Positions 35,626 to 45,810 of a DNA stretch of 64,000 bases are shown in pieces; the stretch's first letter is position 1, and each line of letters starts with the position of its first letter. The translations under genes were made by a program, and so were the position numbers. The notes below the pieces were generated by a model. The model saw only the letters and a program-made list of their open reading frames with translations, was not told the origin of the DNA and did no database searches. Where the stretch lies: assembly GCA_936450465.1 (NCBI GenBank), contig OW388293.1:85706134-85770133 (forward strand). Direction: 5' to 3'. The DNA is from Gibbula magus. Taxonomy: Eukaryota > Mollusca > Gastropoda > Trochida > Trochidae.

Positions 35626-36826
35626 ATGTTTTACGAGGACGAGAGGCATTTGCAAAAAACGAGATCTCCCTTGCCACTGTCCCAGATGGGGAATCCCTTA
35701 GTCTATTTTGAGCCAAAAGATGGACGAGTTGACCACGCCACCTGAAACCAAGGGACGTAACTCTTGTTATGTCCTACAAACAAACGCACGTTGTCAGTTC
35801 ACGGAGCGCTACTGTCACTTACATTCCGTGTGATAGCGTCGCTTTGTAATTAAATGCCAAACGAAAATACCAATTGAAAATTAATTCTTAGGTATTCTAA
35901 TTATTATTTCAATAACTTTTAAGGACATTTGACAGACAATGCGGAACTAATGTAAATGTGGGATGACACTGACAGACATACAGGATTGCATAGCTTGATT
36001 GGCATTGATGCTATGATAAATGTATCCGATCCATTATCATGAAACTTCTTTCACTTACATATAAAACTGCAGGTTTACAAACCATATATAGACATCCTAC
36101 ACCCGAAAAAAAAGAATTACTTTCTGTGCGTTCATTTACACATTATCTTCTCTCAGTTGAATCATGTCAACATTCACTTGTTTATACTCCAATCTTACGT
36201 GTATTCAGTAAAGTTTATCATCATGTATTTATTTTAAAAATGTCGATAACTTATTGATAACTATAATCGAATGTGAAAAAATGTCCCGACTAACTGTTTT
36301 TGTGTGTTATTATTATTTTTTACAAAAGACGCACTTTTTCTTTATACCCAATTGATACAGACTGTCTTAGTTATGAAGGCATTAAACATGTAGTTTTATA
36401 TTATGCCAACTCATTATACATGTATACCTATCATTACACCCGAGAGTTAACTGTGCAATCCTGTAAACCCTTTTACAATCAAATGCAGAAATACAAATTC
36501 AACACCCTTCTCGGTCACAAGAAAATGTACGATCTAATACTTGACTCACACATTTTTATAAACTAACTTGCTAACTTAAATGGGAATACGTCACTGATTC
36601 AAAAGACACTGATCTGGATTAGGAGTGTTTATACATATGCAACTGCGTGTGGCAAGAAAGGATTGACTCCAACTATCGTTCTTTTATATTAAAAAAAAAA
36701 TATCATTAGTACAATAGTATAATATCGCAAAATACATATGTATTAATCTTGACCAGGAAGCAAATTTCTTAAAAGTGTGGTCTAGCTATTCCTATGTTAT
36801 TTAGAACTGAATACTACATGAAAATA
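35626..36826. other. No recognisable gene inside the inverted repeat
   Basis: The plus frames at 36039-36257 and 36300-36566 have no recognisable domain. I found no relation to known transposase motifs. Confidence 0.45.
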
Positions 36827-36853
36827 GAATATTTGTAACAGTTACAAATATTC
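36827..36853. repeat. 27-bp near-perfect palindrome
   Basis: GAATATTTGTAAC, one base, then its exact reverse complement. It lies at the 3' side of the Penelope-like element and may mark its end or its target site. Confidence 0.8.
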
Positions 36854-36884
36854 AAAAGTCAAAAAAACACAGAGCCTTTTTTTT

Positions 36885-36914
36885 CTCCAACATGTTTCAT
36901 TGGTATCATCAGGG
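36885..36914 (-). ncRNA. Degenerate hammerhead-ribozyme-like motif
   Basis: The minus strand reads CCTGATGATACCAATGAAAC and then ATGTTGGAG. The CTGATGA and GAAAC core words of a hammerhead are present and about seven bases apart. The stem II between them is eroded, so activity is unlikely. Hammerhead motifs are known in the terminal regions of Penelope-like elements, and this one lies downstream of the GIY-YIG end of the element at 37047-38973. Confidence 0.4.
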
Positions 36915-36927
36915 AGAATGACAGTTG

Positions 36928-36968
36928 TGACGTCACAATGATAGTGACGTAACAACGGTATGACGTCA
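36928..36968. promoter_or_regulatory. Cluster of CRE-like TGACGTCA sites
   Basis: Perfect 8-bp palindromes lie at 36928-36935 and 36961-36968, with a half-site GTGACGTAA between them. The spacing of the perfect sites is 33 bp, the same as in the array at 52132-52205. Function is unknown. Similar clusters could come from one mobile element. Confidence 0.4.
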
Positions 36969-37046
36969 TAATACCGCAAGCGGTAGAGTGGACTCATTGT
37001 ACGTGTAGGCCCAACAGAGTAAATAATGTATAACATAATTACATTA

Positions 37047-38973
37047 TTAAACATTAAGTTTGGGTTTTAATATTTTAATAAAATAGTCTTCTTTGAATTG
37101 TCTCACCATTCTTGCATTTGTTTCCATTTTGTAAAAAGGAAATATTTTAAATTTAATTTCTTTGATTTTTGCACAGGTGTCCAAGTGCGCAATGAGTGCT
37201 ATACAACGAGTTTCTGGACATTTTATTTGTTGTTTATGTACCCCGACTCAATCTCTGAGACACTCAGTTTGTCCTATATATTCACAAGAACACACTTGAT
37301 AAACGATGACATATATAATGTTTTTTGCTGAACAGTCAGTATTGAAGCGTACATAAAATCTCTCTGTTTTGTTCTTAAATTTCACACTCGAACCTTCTTG
37401 TAAATATGGACATTTTCAACAATTTCCTCTGTTACACTTGTAAACTCCGTACTCCGGAGCAGTACTGTTTATCTGAAAATTAGCCTTAATTAATAGTTGC
37501 TTTAAATGTTTGCCCTGGCGTTTACTTTTGATAAACTTTACATTAATAACAATTTTACCCTTTTTTCATCACATATTCAAATAGGTGTATTTTGTTTTAT
37601 ATTGTTGAACATATCCGGATTGAGTGGGTTATGAGTTGAGACATATGCAATGTCGATTGTTTCGGATTTTTCTTTCTTCTTTACTTGTAAGAGTTCTTTT
37701 CTATCGATGGATAATGCCTTATTAATTCCATCCTCGACGAGAAATGGTGGGTATCCTCTTTTATGTAGTAACAGTTTGAGTTCTCCGAGTCTGATGTTCC
37801 TTGTATATTCATTTGAACAGATCATACAGATACGTCTGGATAAGTTGTAGGGGATACTTCTCTTAGTATGTGATGGGTGACATGATGAAAAGTCCAAATA
37901 TTGCTTAGTATCAGTAGGTTTATAATATATGTTCGTTTCTAAACATCCCTCCGATATTTTCACAACAATATCCAAGAAAGAAAGTTCACTGTCACTTGTT
38001 TTCATTGTAAATACAATGTGTTCATTCATGCTATTCAATGTCTTGTGGAATGTATCCAGACGGGTCTTACTAAATGGCCATGATATAAAACACTCATCTA
38101 AAAATATGCGCCAATTTTCAATGAAGTAATTACAAATTTCACTTCCTAATTTTTCCTCTAACTTATCAACTAAGTTATTTTCAATATATCCTAGTACTAA
38201 GGTTGCGTAAGTTGGCGCCATTTGTGTACCCATAACTGTACCTTTAATTTGTCTTTAATGTACACCATCAAAGAAGAAAACATTGTTGTTCAATATGAAG
38301 TTTACACTTTTAAGTATAAAAGATTTCCTAAATCTATCAGATAATAGCTCTGGATGTTTATCGATCCAATATTATATTGCTTCCAGTCCCAGTTTATGAG
38401 GAATATTAGAATATAAACTTTTAACATCAAAAGTAACTAACTTTTTATGATCAGGTATAGTTTCAGGTAGAAAGTTTAGAAAATCCATTGTATCTCTTGT
38501 ATAAGTTTTTACTTTCGTAAGATAAGGTTTTAAAAGAATATCAATGAAGTTACTCAAACGGTGGGTACCACAGCTTGGACCGGCAATGATAGGTCTTAAA
38601 GTAAGATCTTGAGGATGTTCACACTTGATATAGATTTCTGAAGAGTTTGCACATTTTTTAGTTATATCTTTGCATTTATGAATTTTAGGCAAGCCATAAC
38701 AATTATTTTCCTTACAAGAAAAAATTGTCAGATAGTCAAATTCCTTGTCGCTCATTTAATCTGTAAAGGTTTTAAGAAATTTACTAAGTCTTTTCAATAC
38801 ATATATATCCTCTGTTTCCTCATAACTTTCAGAATCATTCAACATATCTAAGGACATTTTAGCATAATTTTCCACATTCAATATCACAATGGCGCCGCCT
38901 TTGTCTGCCTCTTTGATAACAATACTGTTTATCATTACTTAAATTGTTAATAGCATTTCTTTCTATATACAGT
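37047..38973 (-). pseudogene. 5'-truncated, inactivated Penelope-like retroelement (RT plus GIY-YIG)
   Basis: The minus strand gives an almost continuous reading. It begins near 38966 with ERNAINNLSND and IKEADKGGAIVIL. It continues with YGLPKIHK, LRPIIAGPSCGT and FDVKSLYSNIPH (38755-38372), then MGTQMAPTYATLVLGYIE, FLDIVV and KRSIPYNLSRRICMIC (38233-37577). It ends with GVYKCNRGNC, IIYVIVYQVCSCEYIGQT and a Penelope-type tail FKEDYFIKILKPKLNV at 37047. The first part is the reverse transcriptase. The last is the GIY-YIG endonuclease. Stops lie at 38756-38758, 38372-38374, 38255-38257 and 37577-37579, with two more in the endonuclease part, plus at least two frameshifts. The catalytic YxDD position reads FLDE. 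The N-terminal part is missing. It is dead as a mobile element. Confidence 0.93.
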
Positions 38974-39369
38974 TACTTTATTCTGTCCACATGATCAATC
39001 TAAATATTTACATATTATTAGTATGCCTGACTGAAACGAGAGCAATATGAATTACGGTCCATTTTTATTTGAATAAGATATTCCTGCTTTTCAGCACAGA
39101 TAAGAAGTCATGATTACACAATGTGACATTAAATATGTGCCCGACCATCGGGCTGGTAATGTTTACTTTTTGCCAGCGTTCGGGCGGGCAGTTGTTTCCT
39201 CCAGAGGAAAATCTAGTAAAATTTAGTCAATGTGCTTTTGTCAACAGTATGCTTATAATGGGAAAACTAGTATGCAACTTTCAAATATGTGTCAGTTGTT
39301 GCTGGGAGACACTTACCAAGGGAAAAGTCATTGTTGAACATTGTGTTTATCGAATCGGGATTATTCGTT
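38974..39369. other. No recognisable feature
   Basis: Lies between the Penelope-like fragment and the right inverted-repeat arm. The 102-codon plus frame at 39123-39431 has no recognised domain. Confidence 0.45.
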
Positions 39370-39813
39370 CCTTTTCGCTAATGTCCGTACTATTCCAAAT
39401 ATGGTCAATGCTAAATCGTTTAGAGATGTGATTTGAAACATTGCAATCGTAGCTATGCAAGTCGTGTCAGTCTCGAAATGCTAAAGTCCGTTTTACAAAG
39501 CTGACTTTAATTTGCTACAATTTATTTTCCATTTTTCATTTGTCAAACGTAACTTGTAACATTACAAAATGTGTATATAATTTAGATTTAATAATTACAA
39601 ATGACAAGTTGACTTTTTGACTTTGACGATTTCTAGAATTAAATTTCAACTTTGTAAAGTTGAGAATGGGAAGTTACAATTGACAGGATTAAAATGTTAG
39701 TTTTGCATGGTTGGACTTGTCTGTTCGAGACTTGTAGGGTTGAGAACGACATGTTACACTTTACAAGTTACAAGTAAACATGTCTTCATATATGGCACAA
39801 ATCCCCTTCCATA
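39370..39813. repeat. Right arm of the large inverted repeat
   Basis: Reverse complement of 35185-35625 with scattered mismatches. It ends GGCACAAATCCCCTTCCATA. Similarity fades towards the inner end at about 39370. Confidence 0.85.
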
Positions 39814-41514
39814 CACTCACCAGGTCCAGTACAGCAGTCTCCCATACATGTGCAGGCTAACACCATCACAGTTCCAGCACGCTTGTAAGGTGCAAAAGAT
39901 ACCCAGTTAAAAATTAAGTCCCCACATCTTTAATCCGACCCGTTGATAAATTGTATGGTGCCAAGATGACAGAAATATGAAAGCGTATTCTCATCAAAGG
40001 TTACAGCTTTTTTTTCTATTCCATGTCTATGTTGGTACTTTCCACATCATCCTAAAGAAGCAGGTCCAATGCTTTTACTGTTTTACATTTACTGTTATTA
40101 ATGTGACTAAATTACAGAGAGCTGAAATTGAAAAGCATGCAAATACAAGTGTCCATATAGCATATCCAAAACACCACCTCAATCCTAGTCAATTATCAAA
40201 TAATAGTTAACTTTATTTTATATCATCCAATTTTTGGGACGGTATTTTAGTTAGAAAACGAGTATGGAAAAATAATTGTGTCATTATCATCATTCTATCT
40301 TTAGAATGAAATATTTTATTACAATAAATGTAACTTTAAATTCCAAATGTTGATTGAGAAAAATGCTATCCTACATCAAACAGTGAGAAATTGTCTTGTG
40401 AATTGCCAGGTCACCGGAAGTGGCCATGATTTTTAAAAAAAAACCTCTACAAATAAAGTGAATACCTCAACCACATTTTATCCAGCTTCATTCACCTCCA
40501 TATGAGCATTCTCTAACTTGAATAATAAGACAAAAGTGAAACGTTGAAGTACCCGTCCCAACAATGGGACGATATATATAAATGGGTTAACAACTAACAT
40601 ATCTTCTTTGATTACCATTCCAGAATTGAGGTGTTGAGGAATTGAGACAACTTCCGATTCAATTTACTTCTTTGACTTCAAGGTAAATATATACAATGTA
40701 CATGTATATGGAAAGATTTCCTTGATGAAATAACAAAGTCGTATATCGAAATCCTCCTCTTCATCTGTAGCCAAATAGCTCAATATTTGATCGTTACAAA
40801 TGAAGAAGAACAAAGAAAAACGAAGCTAAAGCAATAAACAGAATATGATTTGGCTAACTGATGCAACACACGTCACACCTGGATAAAACCAACACGTCAT
40901 TTCATCGCTATGAACATGTTACGTATTCAGTCAAGCCTTACTTTCTAATATCTATCTTTAAAAAGGCAGTTATATTAATATGAGATGAGGGTCACGTTTA
41001 ACATGTATGTTTATTATATGACGAATATTGAACTACTCAATGAAATAAACCGTCTATCAAGCTACAGTGAAATAATTTTTATTTTCATTGTGACCAGGAA
41101 CTAATATAAAACATAAAGCAATGGTCTGACGTACCAAATTACATTATGACGTCACATTGTTACTGTGGTGATGGGGTGTTCCGTGCGGCCGCTCAACATA
41201 AAAATACTCTGTTTAGCTGCAATTACAAGGATAACATGATATTATAAAAAAGAATATCTGACACACAAATTCCTACATCACTCGATGCCATAAACATGGT
41301 ATGGGTTTTAAAAAAAGACAGATATATCTATAGATCACCTCCCTTAAATAATTCATAATAAGTTTTCCATTAACAAACGTTTAACAACTCATAACAATCA
41401 CTTTGTCTCATTAAATCAAAAGTAAAATATTCTAGCATCCAACTCAGAATATTCTTCCTTTCTCTCGCAGTGAGAACGATGAATCATCCCTCAATGTTCA
41501 ATTTTACATTCATT
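39814..41514. other. No recognisable gene
   Basis: AT-rich sequence. The plus frame at 39977-40210 has no recognised domain. No duplicated block is obvious before about 41480. Confidence 0.5.
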
Positions 41515-42015
41515 GCTGTACATGCTTGAGAATGTGATTCAATTTGTTCGTCAGTAGATGCAGCCATTGCCCCTCGTGATTGTTGCAGTTGAAATTGGAG
41601 ACACAATCTTTAATCCAGCTTTGGAAAATGATAGTGTTGGCCCCTGGGATGGAAACTCTTTTCTGAGAAAAATGATCATGTTTTTAACATGGAAAATTGT
41701 TAAAATCAAATTTTACTTCTTTCGTAAAATATTGTTTATGAGAAATACGTAGTGTTTTCATCATTTTGTCAGAATTTCGCTCTTTTTTTAATAATATTTA
41801 CTTTTTAAAACTGTCAAGTTATAGCCTTCTGGCGCCCCTGGCCTAGAACATGTTCTCAACACAGAAATTGTATACTGATATAGAGAGAAACTCACCCTCT
41901 TGTCTTCTGACATCAAATACATCAACATAATAATAGTTACACATATCCAATGATATTTTTACGTTTAGTAGTGTTGATATATTTGATATCAGAAGACACG
42001 TGGGTGAGATTCTAT
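41515..42015 (-). repeat. First-exon-like module, copy 2, with conserved hairpin
   Basis: The minus strand has GGCGCCAGAAGGCTATAAC (about 41853-41835) upstream of an ATG at 41679-41677. A frame of about 42 codons follows, with a stop at the donor-like end. Further upstream, 41885-41927 and 41972-42012 form a hairpin with 41-43 bp arms (CTTCTGATATCAAATA). The hairpin recurs at 60946-61079, and its left arm at about 51975-52020. The plus frame 41558-41752 is a shadow. Confidence 0.55.
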
Positions 42016-42284
42016 CAGTCATTCAAAATTATTCTTTATTGCGTTTCATCTCTGCGATTTGAAATGTTTTGAGCATGTTAATGACCTGCATACGCACCAT
42101 TCTTATCAATATGTAAAGGACATTAGCATTGAAACCTTGCCTGCACTATCTGTAGCTGCAATGTGTCTGTTAACGTTACTTAAGTATTTTCTTTCTGCTG
42201 ATACAATGATAGACCTAGCTGTTACTGTTCAAGTGCCGTGCCATTCACCTGCATTGATATAGTGAGTATGTCATTATGCTTTAT

Positions 42285-43468
42285 TATACCCCCGCTACGA
42301 AGTAGTCGGGGTATATAGCGCTCAGCGCGTCCGTCCGTCCGTCCGTCCGTCCGGAACACTTTTGGTTCCGCTCATAACTCAAATACTACTTGTTCAATTG
42401 TTATGAAACTTTATACATGTACACTTTATGGTCCCTAGATGTGCCTTTTCTATGTTTCCCTCAGATTCCATGATTATTTTTTCAGATTTTCCACTTTTAA
42501 GCGTCTTTGTGTGCGCGTCTATGGTCACACATTTGGTTCCGCTCATAACTCAAATACTACTTGTTTCCAAGAAGGTATTAACACCTCATATACATAGCTT
42601 CTTTCTTATAAATCTGGTAAATGATTTTGACATGTTCACATTCAAGGTCAAAGGTCAAGGTCATGAGTGCTTTAATTACTACAATAATTCTTGTAAACAT
42701 GATAACTTCAAACGTTTTTGTGCTGTCAGGCTCTTATTTGGTATATATCAACTATGGAGATAGACCAAGATTTGAAAAAGTTTTCGCTAAAATCTGTCAA
42801 AGGTCAAGGTCACAGCAAGGTCACAACTTAAGCATGCTATTGTGAACACTTTGAGTCATTGCATGATTGTTATACACAATGAAAAGTAATCAGTGATGGT
42901 GTGACCTTGAAGGTCTAAGGTCAAGGTCAAGGTCATGAGATATTGGTTCAGGCCATGTTAATCCTTTGATCCAATTTTGAAATCAGAAATAGGTTTTAAG
43001 AACAAACTTGTGAAAAGTGACCCAACTTGATTCAACTTGTTAGAATAACTTGAATAATGAACAAATTTGGTCAAAAAAAAATCCCATTTTATTTATGCTG
43101 AGGAGAAGGCGGAACAGGGAAAGCCGAGACCCAAAGTTTCCGAGCTGCTCTGCTTTTGCGGTGTCCCGCAAACGCTCTTCTAGTTGTTCAAATGTTACGA
43201 AACCACTTTGACTTTTACTTCTAAAACATGCTTAGAGGTGTAATACTTACTCTGCTTTAATAATATATCGCCGCTAATGGCTGCAATACTGCCGAAGCGG
43301 CGTTAAACAATAACTCACTCACTCACTTAATAATATATGTTATGGTCTTTTCATACAAAAGTTTAAACATTGATACCCTTATGCTATTTTCAAACATTTC
43401 TCTTTGACCAATGTTAATGTAAAAGCGGGGGTATCATGAGTGAGCTTTGCTCACTAATTCTCTTGTTC
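42285..43468. mobile_element. Dispersed repeat with CCCCCGCT ends and (GTCC)n tract
   Basis: It starts TATACCCCCGCTACGAAG and ends near AGCGGGGGTATCA followed by TGAGCTTTGCTCACTAATTC. The ends are short inverted repeats. A (GTCC)n run of about five units lies at 42328-42353. The interior has TTCCGCTCATAACTCAAATAC twice and many AGGTCA words (42640-42665, 42798-42825, 42900-42940). Elements of this type are common in invertebrate genomes. It has no complete gene; the small frames at 42428-42845 are not protein-like. Confidence 0.8.
43269..43326 (+). mobile_element. 58-bp retroposon 3' tail with 12-bp target duplication
   Basis: The insert reads CGCCGCTAATGGC through AGCGGCGTTAAAC to (ACTC)n. 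It is flanked by TTAATAATATAT at 43257-43268 and 43327-43338. It lies inside the larger element 42285-43468, so it is younger. The tail family is the one seen in the foldback at 19652-20340 and, on the minus strand, at 59401-59455. Confidence 0.88.
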
Positions 43469-44229
43469 TGTTGAGGCTTACAAGTATGTTCTGTATAAAC
43501 AACAATATCCTAGTGTACACGGAAACATTGCTTTGTTTTACATGAATTGAAAGCAAAATACACTAAATTACCAGCGGCAATACCAACATTTACCTATGTT
43601 TCTCTTTTTGTTTAGTTTTGTGAATACAATTCCTCAGCAAATTGTTATTTCATAACTGATGGTCGACCTATCGATATGTGGCCATAGCATCCATTCTATA
43701 TTTATGATATGATTTTTTCCAACATGTTTCCCAACATAAGAGGATAATCAGCTATACTTATTGACGAATGGAACATTTACAGCATGAAAATCATCAGAGA
43801 AAATGTGCAAGTAAATCACATTGCAATATGTTGCTGCAGATAAACGCATTGTATGCAATGAAACATCTCATTATGTGACATTTTGTTTCCCCGCAATAGT
43901 TAACATGTTGTATTTCTACATTTGTGAACTTATTAAACGAATACATGTTTTCCCGAAGTGAAAATAATTTGCTATATGATGGATGTCACCAATTATAGCA
44001 TATTTCAGTCAATATTTAGGTAACTTTAACATTTTGGTTTCAAATTATAATTGTTTCTTTTTTCAATAAGTATGACCCACGACGTCTTCAGTAAACATAT
44101 TTTAACAAATATTTAACCAAACTTTTTCTTACGACAATTCACGAAAACTCACGCCCGCAGTCGATTGTACAATCACATCTTACAGGGTCTGGTATTTCGG
44201 TTGGTCATATTCGAAAATCACTTTGTTCT
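43469..44229. other. Duplicated flank, no gene
   Basis: 43620-44200 matches 52800-53570 and 31300-31690 in part (GATAATCAGC, GTTTCCC-CAATAGTTAACATG words). No gene seen. Confidence 0.55.
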
Positions 44230-44640
44230 GGGTATTAGATTACAACAATAGTGGGCTGTACATGCTGGAGAATGTAATTATATTTGTTCATCAGGAACCA
44301 GTCAGATGATGCTGTCGGTGTCCCATGTGGTTGTTGTCCTTAATGAAAACTTGAGACTCAATCGTCATACCAGCTATGGTAAAGATAACGGAGACAGCCA
44401 AGAAATAGAAACTCTAGTTTGAGAACATATTTTATTTGTGGATTGTGGATTGTTGAAACAAACTTGCAGTTCAGTCTATTGGAAATGTGTCATGTTTTCA
44501 CTAAATCGATTTAATTCTTGTTGATACTATTTTGCTCTTTTTTATGAGAATACTTGCACATTCCTATCTGTCAGTGTTTATACTCTCTGGCGCCCCGACC
44601 CTGTAACAATGTTCTCAACACAGAAGCGTGTCTTGAGTAA
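44230..44640 (-). repeat. First-exon-like module, copy 3
   Basis: Upstream on the minus strand is a TATA-like box (TATAAA, 44582-44577) after GGCGCCAGAGAG. An ATG at 44428-44426 begins MFSN, followed by a TAG, then in the same frame SFYFLAVSVIFTIAGM, then VFIKDNNHMGHRQHH up to ACTG and the donor-like GTTCC (44298). The hydrophobic run would make a good signal peptide. The TAG at codon five and the lack of a frame common to all modules argue against a working exon. Confidence 0.55.
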
Positions 44641-45640
44641 TAAACGTTGGAAATTAACTGAACCGAGATGAAACCTTTATAGCTTTGCACTAGATTGAAG
44701 ACAAAACAGTAACTCGTTTTTCTCCATACACAACATTAAAGTTGTACGATGTTATAGGTAAAAGTTATACAGGATAAATGTTAGAGGGTGAGAGTTAGTA
44801 AGATTTCACTTGTCTCTAATTTGGGGATTGTATTTAAAAATATGTATTGGATCGATCAATGACAAGAATACCTCGTTTAAGGATATATAGCACAGTGTGT
44901 AAGTGTTTGTAATTTGCTGCTCTAAGTTTTAAAAAAGTAAGTAAGGCTGCAGATTATCGAAATATGTCAGCTCTAAACACCAAATGAATCCATTAACGTT
45001 ATCGATATAGTTCTTTGTAAATGGAAATGTATCTGTCTCTGGACATATTCAGAAACAGAAATTTAGCATATCGTAATGTATCAAGGCTATCACTAGGCAT
45101 TAGTGGAAAATCCAGAATACGTCGATCTGTGCTCTTGAGAAGTCCGTTATGAGTTGTATACCACTAAATCGGTGATAATAGACCCCAAGAGTGTTGTGAC
45201 GTGCTGGGCTATGTGTTATCACCCATAGAGGACTTTACTGCTGAGCCTTGCCATTGATGAATAATCAATTGTGACCCAGGATTTAAACAGTGAACACGCA
45301 CAAAACTGACCTCCATAACGTTGTCCGGTATATCTGTAGAAGGTTAACGTTACTTCTAAAGCAATGTGGCAAAACAGATAACAGTTTTTTTTAAAGTTCT
45401 GACATAGCGAAATATCGATCGAAGTATGCCAACTAAGATAGTGTGACAGGAAATAAATATTTAGTTTTAGCTAATATATTTATTGTGTTAATTTTACTTA
45501 CTTATCTCAGTACTCTTAGTGTATTTTAATATTTATCCATATCATATTATAAACTAGCTTTAACCTAAAGCTAAGGTTTAACATACAAACAAATCCATGT
45601 ACTAAAAGCACACTTGTTTTAACTAGGTCTTTGAAGGGCA
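44641..45640. repeat. Contains inverted copy of the 3330-3490 segment
   Basis: 45145-45305 is the reverse complement of 3330-3490 and 14955-15105, and matches 55285-55445 directly. The rest shows no gene. Confidence 0.7.
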
Positions 45641-45711
45641 TTTAGAAGTGGTATACATAAGAACATGAAGATTTTCTGGATAACAACTTCTTTAATGTGA
45701 AAATACACGAC

Positions 45712-45742
45712 GTTTCGGAGTACATACTCACTCCTTCATCAG
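45712..45742 (-). ncRNA. Hammerhead-ribozyme-like core
   Basis: The minus strand reads CTGATGA, then AGGAGTGAGTATGTACTCC, then GAAAC. The middle part can pair GGAGT with ACTCC as stem II with an eight-base loop. The conserved core letters are intact. Flanking CGTCGTGTATTTT would supply the stem III side. I cannot identify the cleavage site or stem I partner with confidence. Sequence just beyond (45625-45680) recurs inverted at 52335-52400, so this is probably the end of a Penelope-like or related retroelement. Confidence 0.55.
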
Positions 45743-45810
45743 GTGGAATGTGACATTCCACCTGATGAAGGAGTGAGTATGACATTCCACCTGATGAAGG
45801 AGTGAGTATG
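45723..45810. repeat. 29-bp unit: one inverted and two direct copies
   Basis: The unit ACATTCCACCTGATGAAGG (first 19 of 29 bases) is at 45753-45781 and again, abutting, at 45782-45810. Its exact reverse complement is at 45723-45751, one base away. The 5' half of the hammerhead core is inside the unit. Confidence 0.95.

Noticed and set aside
41558..41752. Plus-strand frame starting MQPLPLVIVAVEIGD
   Set aside because: It is antisense to a repeated minus-strand module, and the other copies of the module do not keep the plus frame.
44426..44428. Start codon of a secreted protein with signal peptide
   Set aside because: The fifth codon is TAG, and sister modules use conflicting frames, so I describe it only as exon-like.
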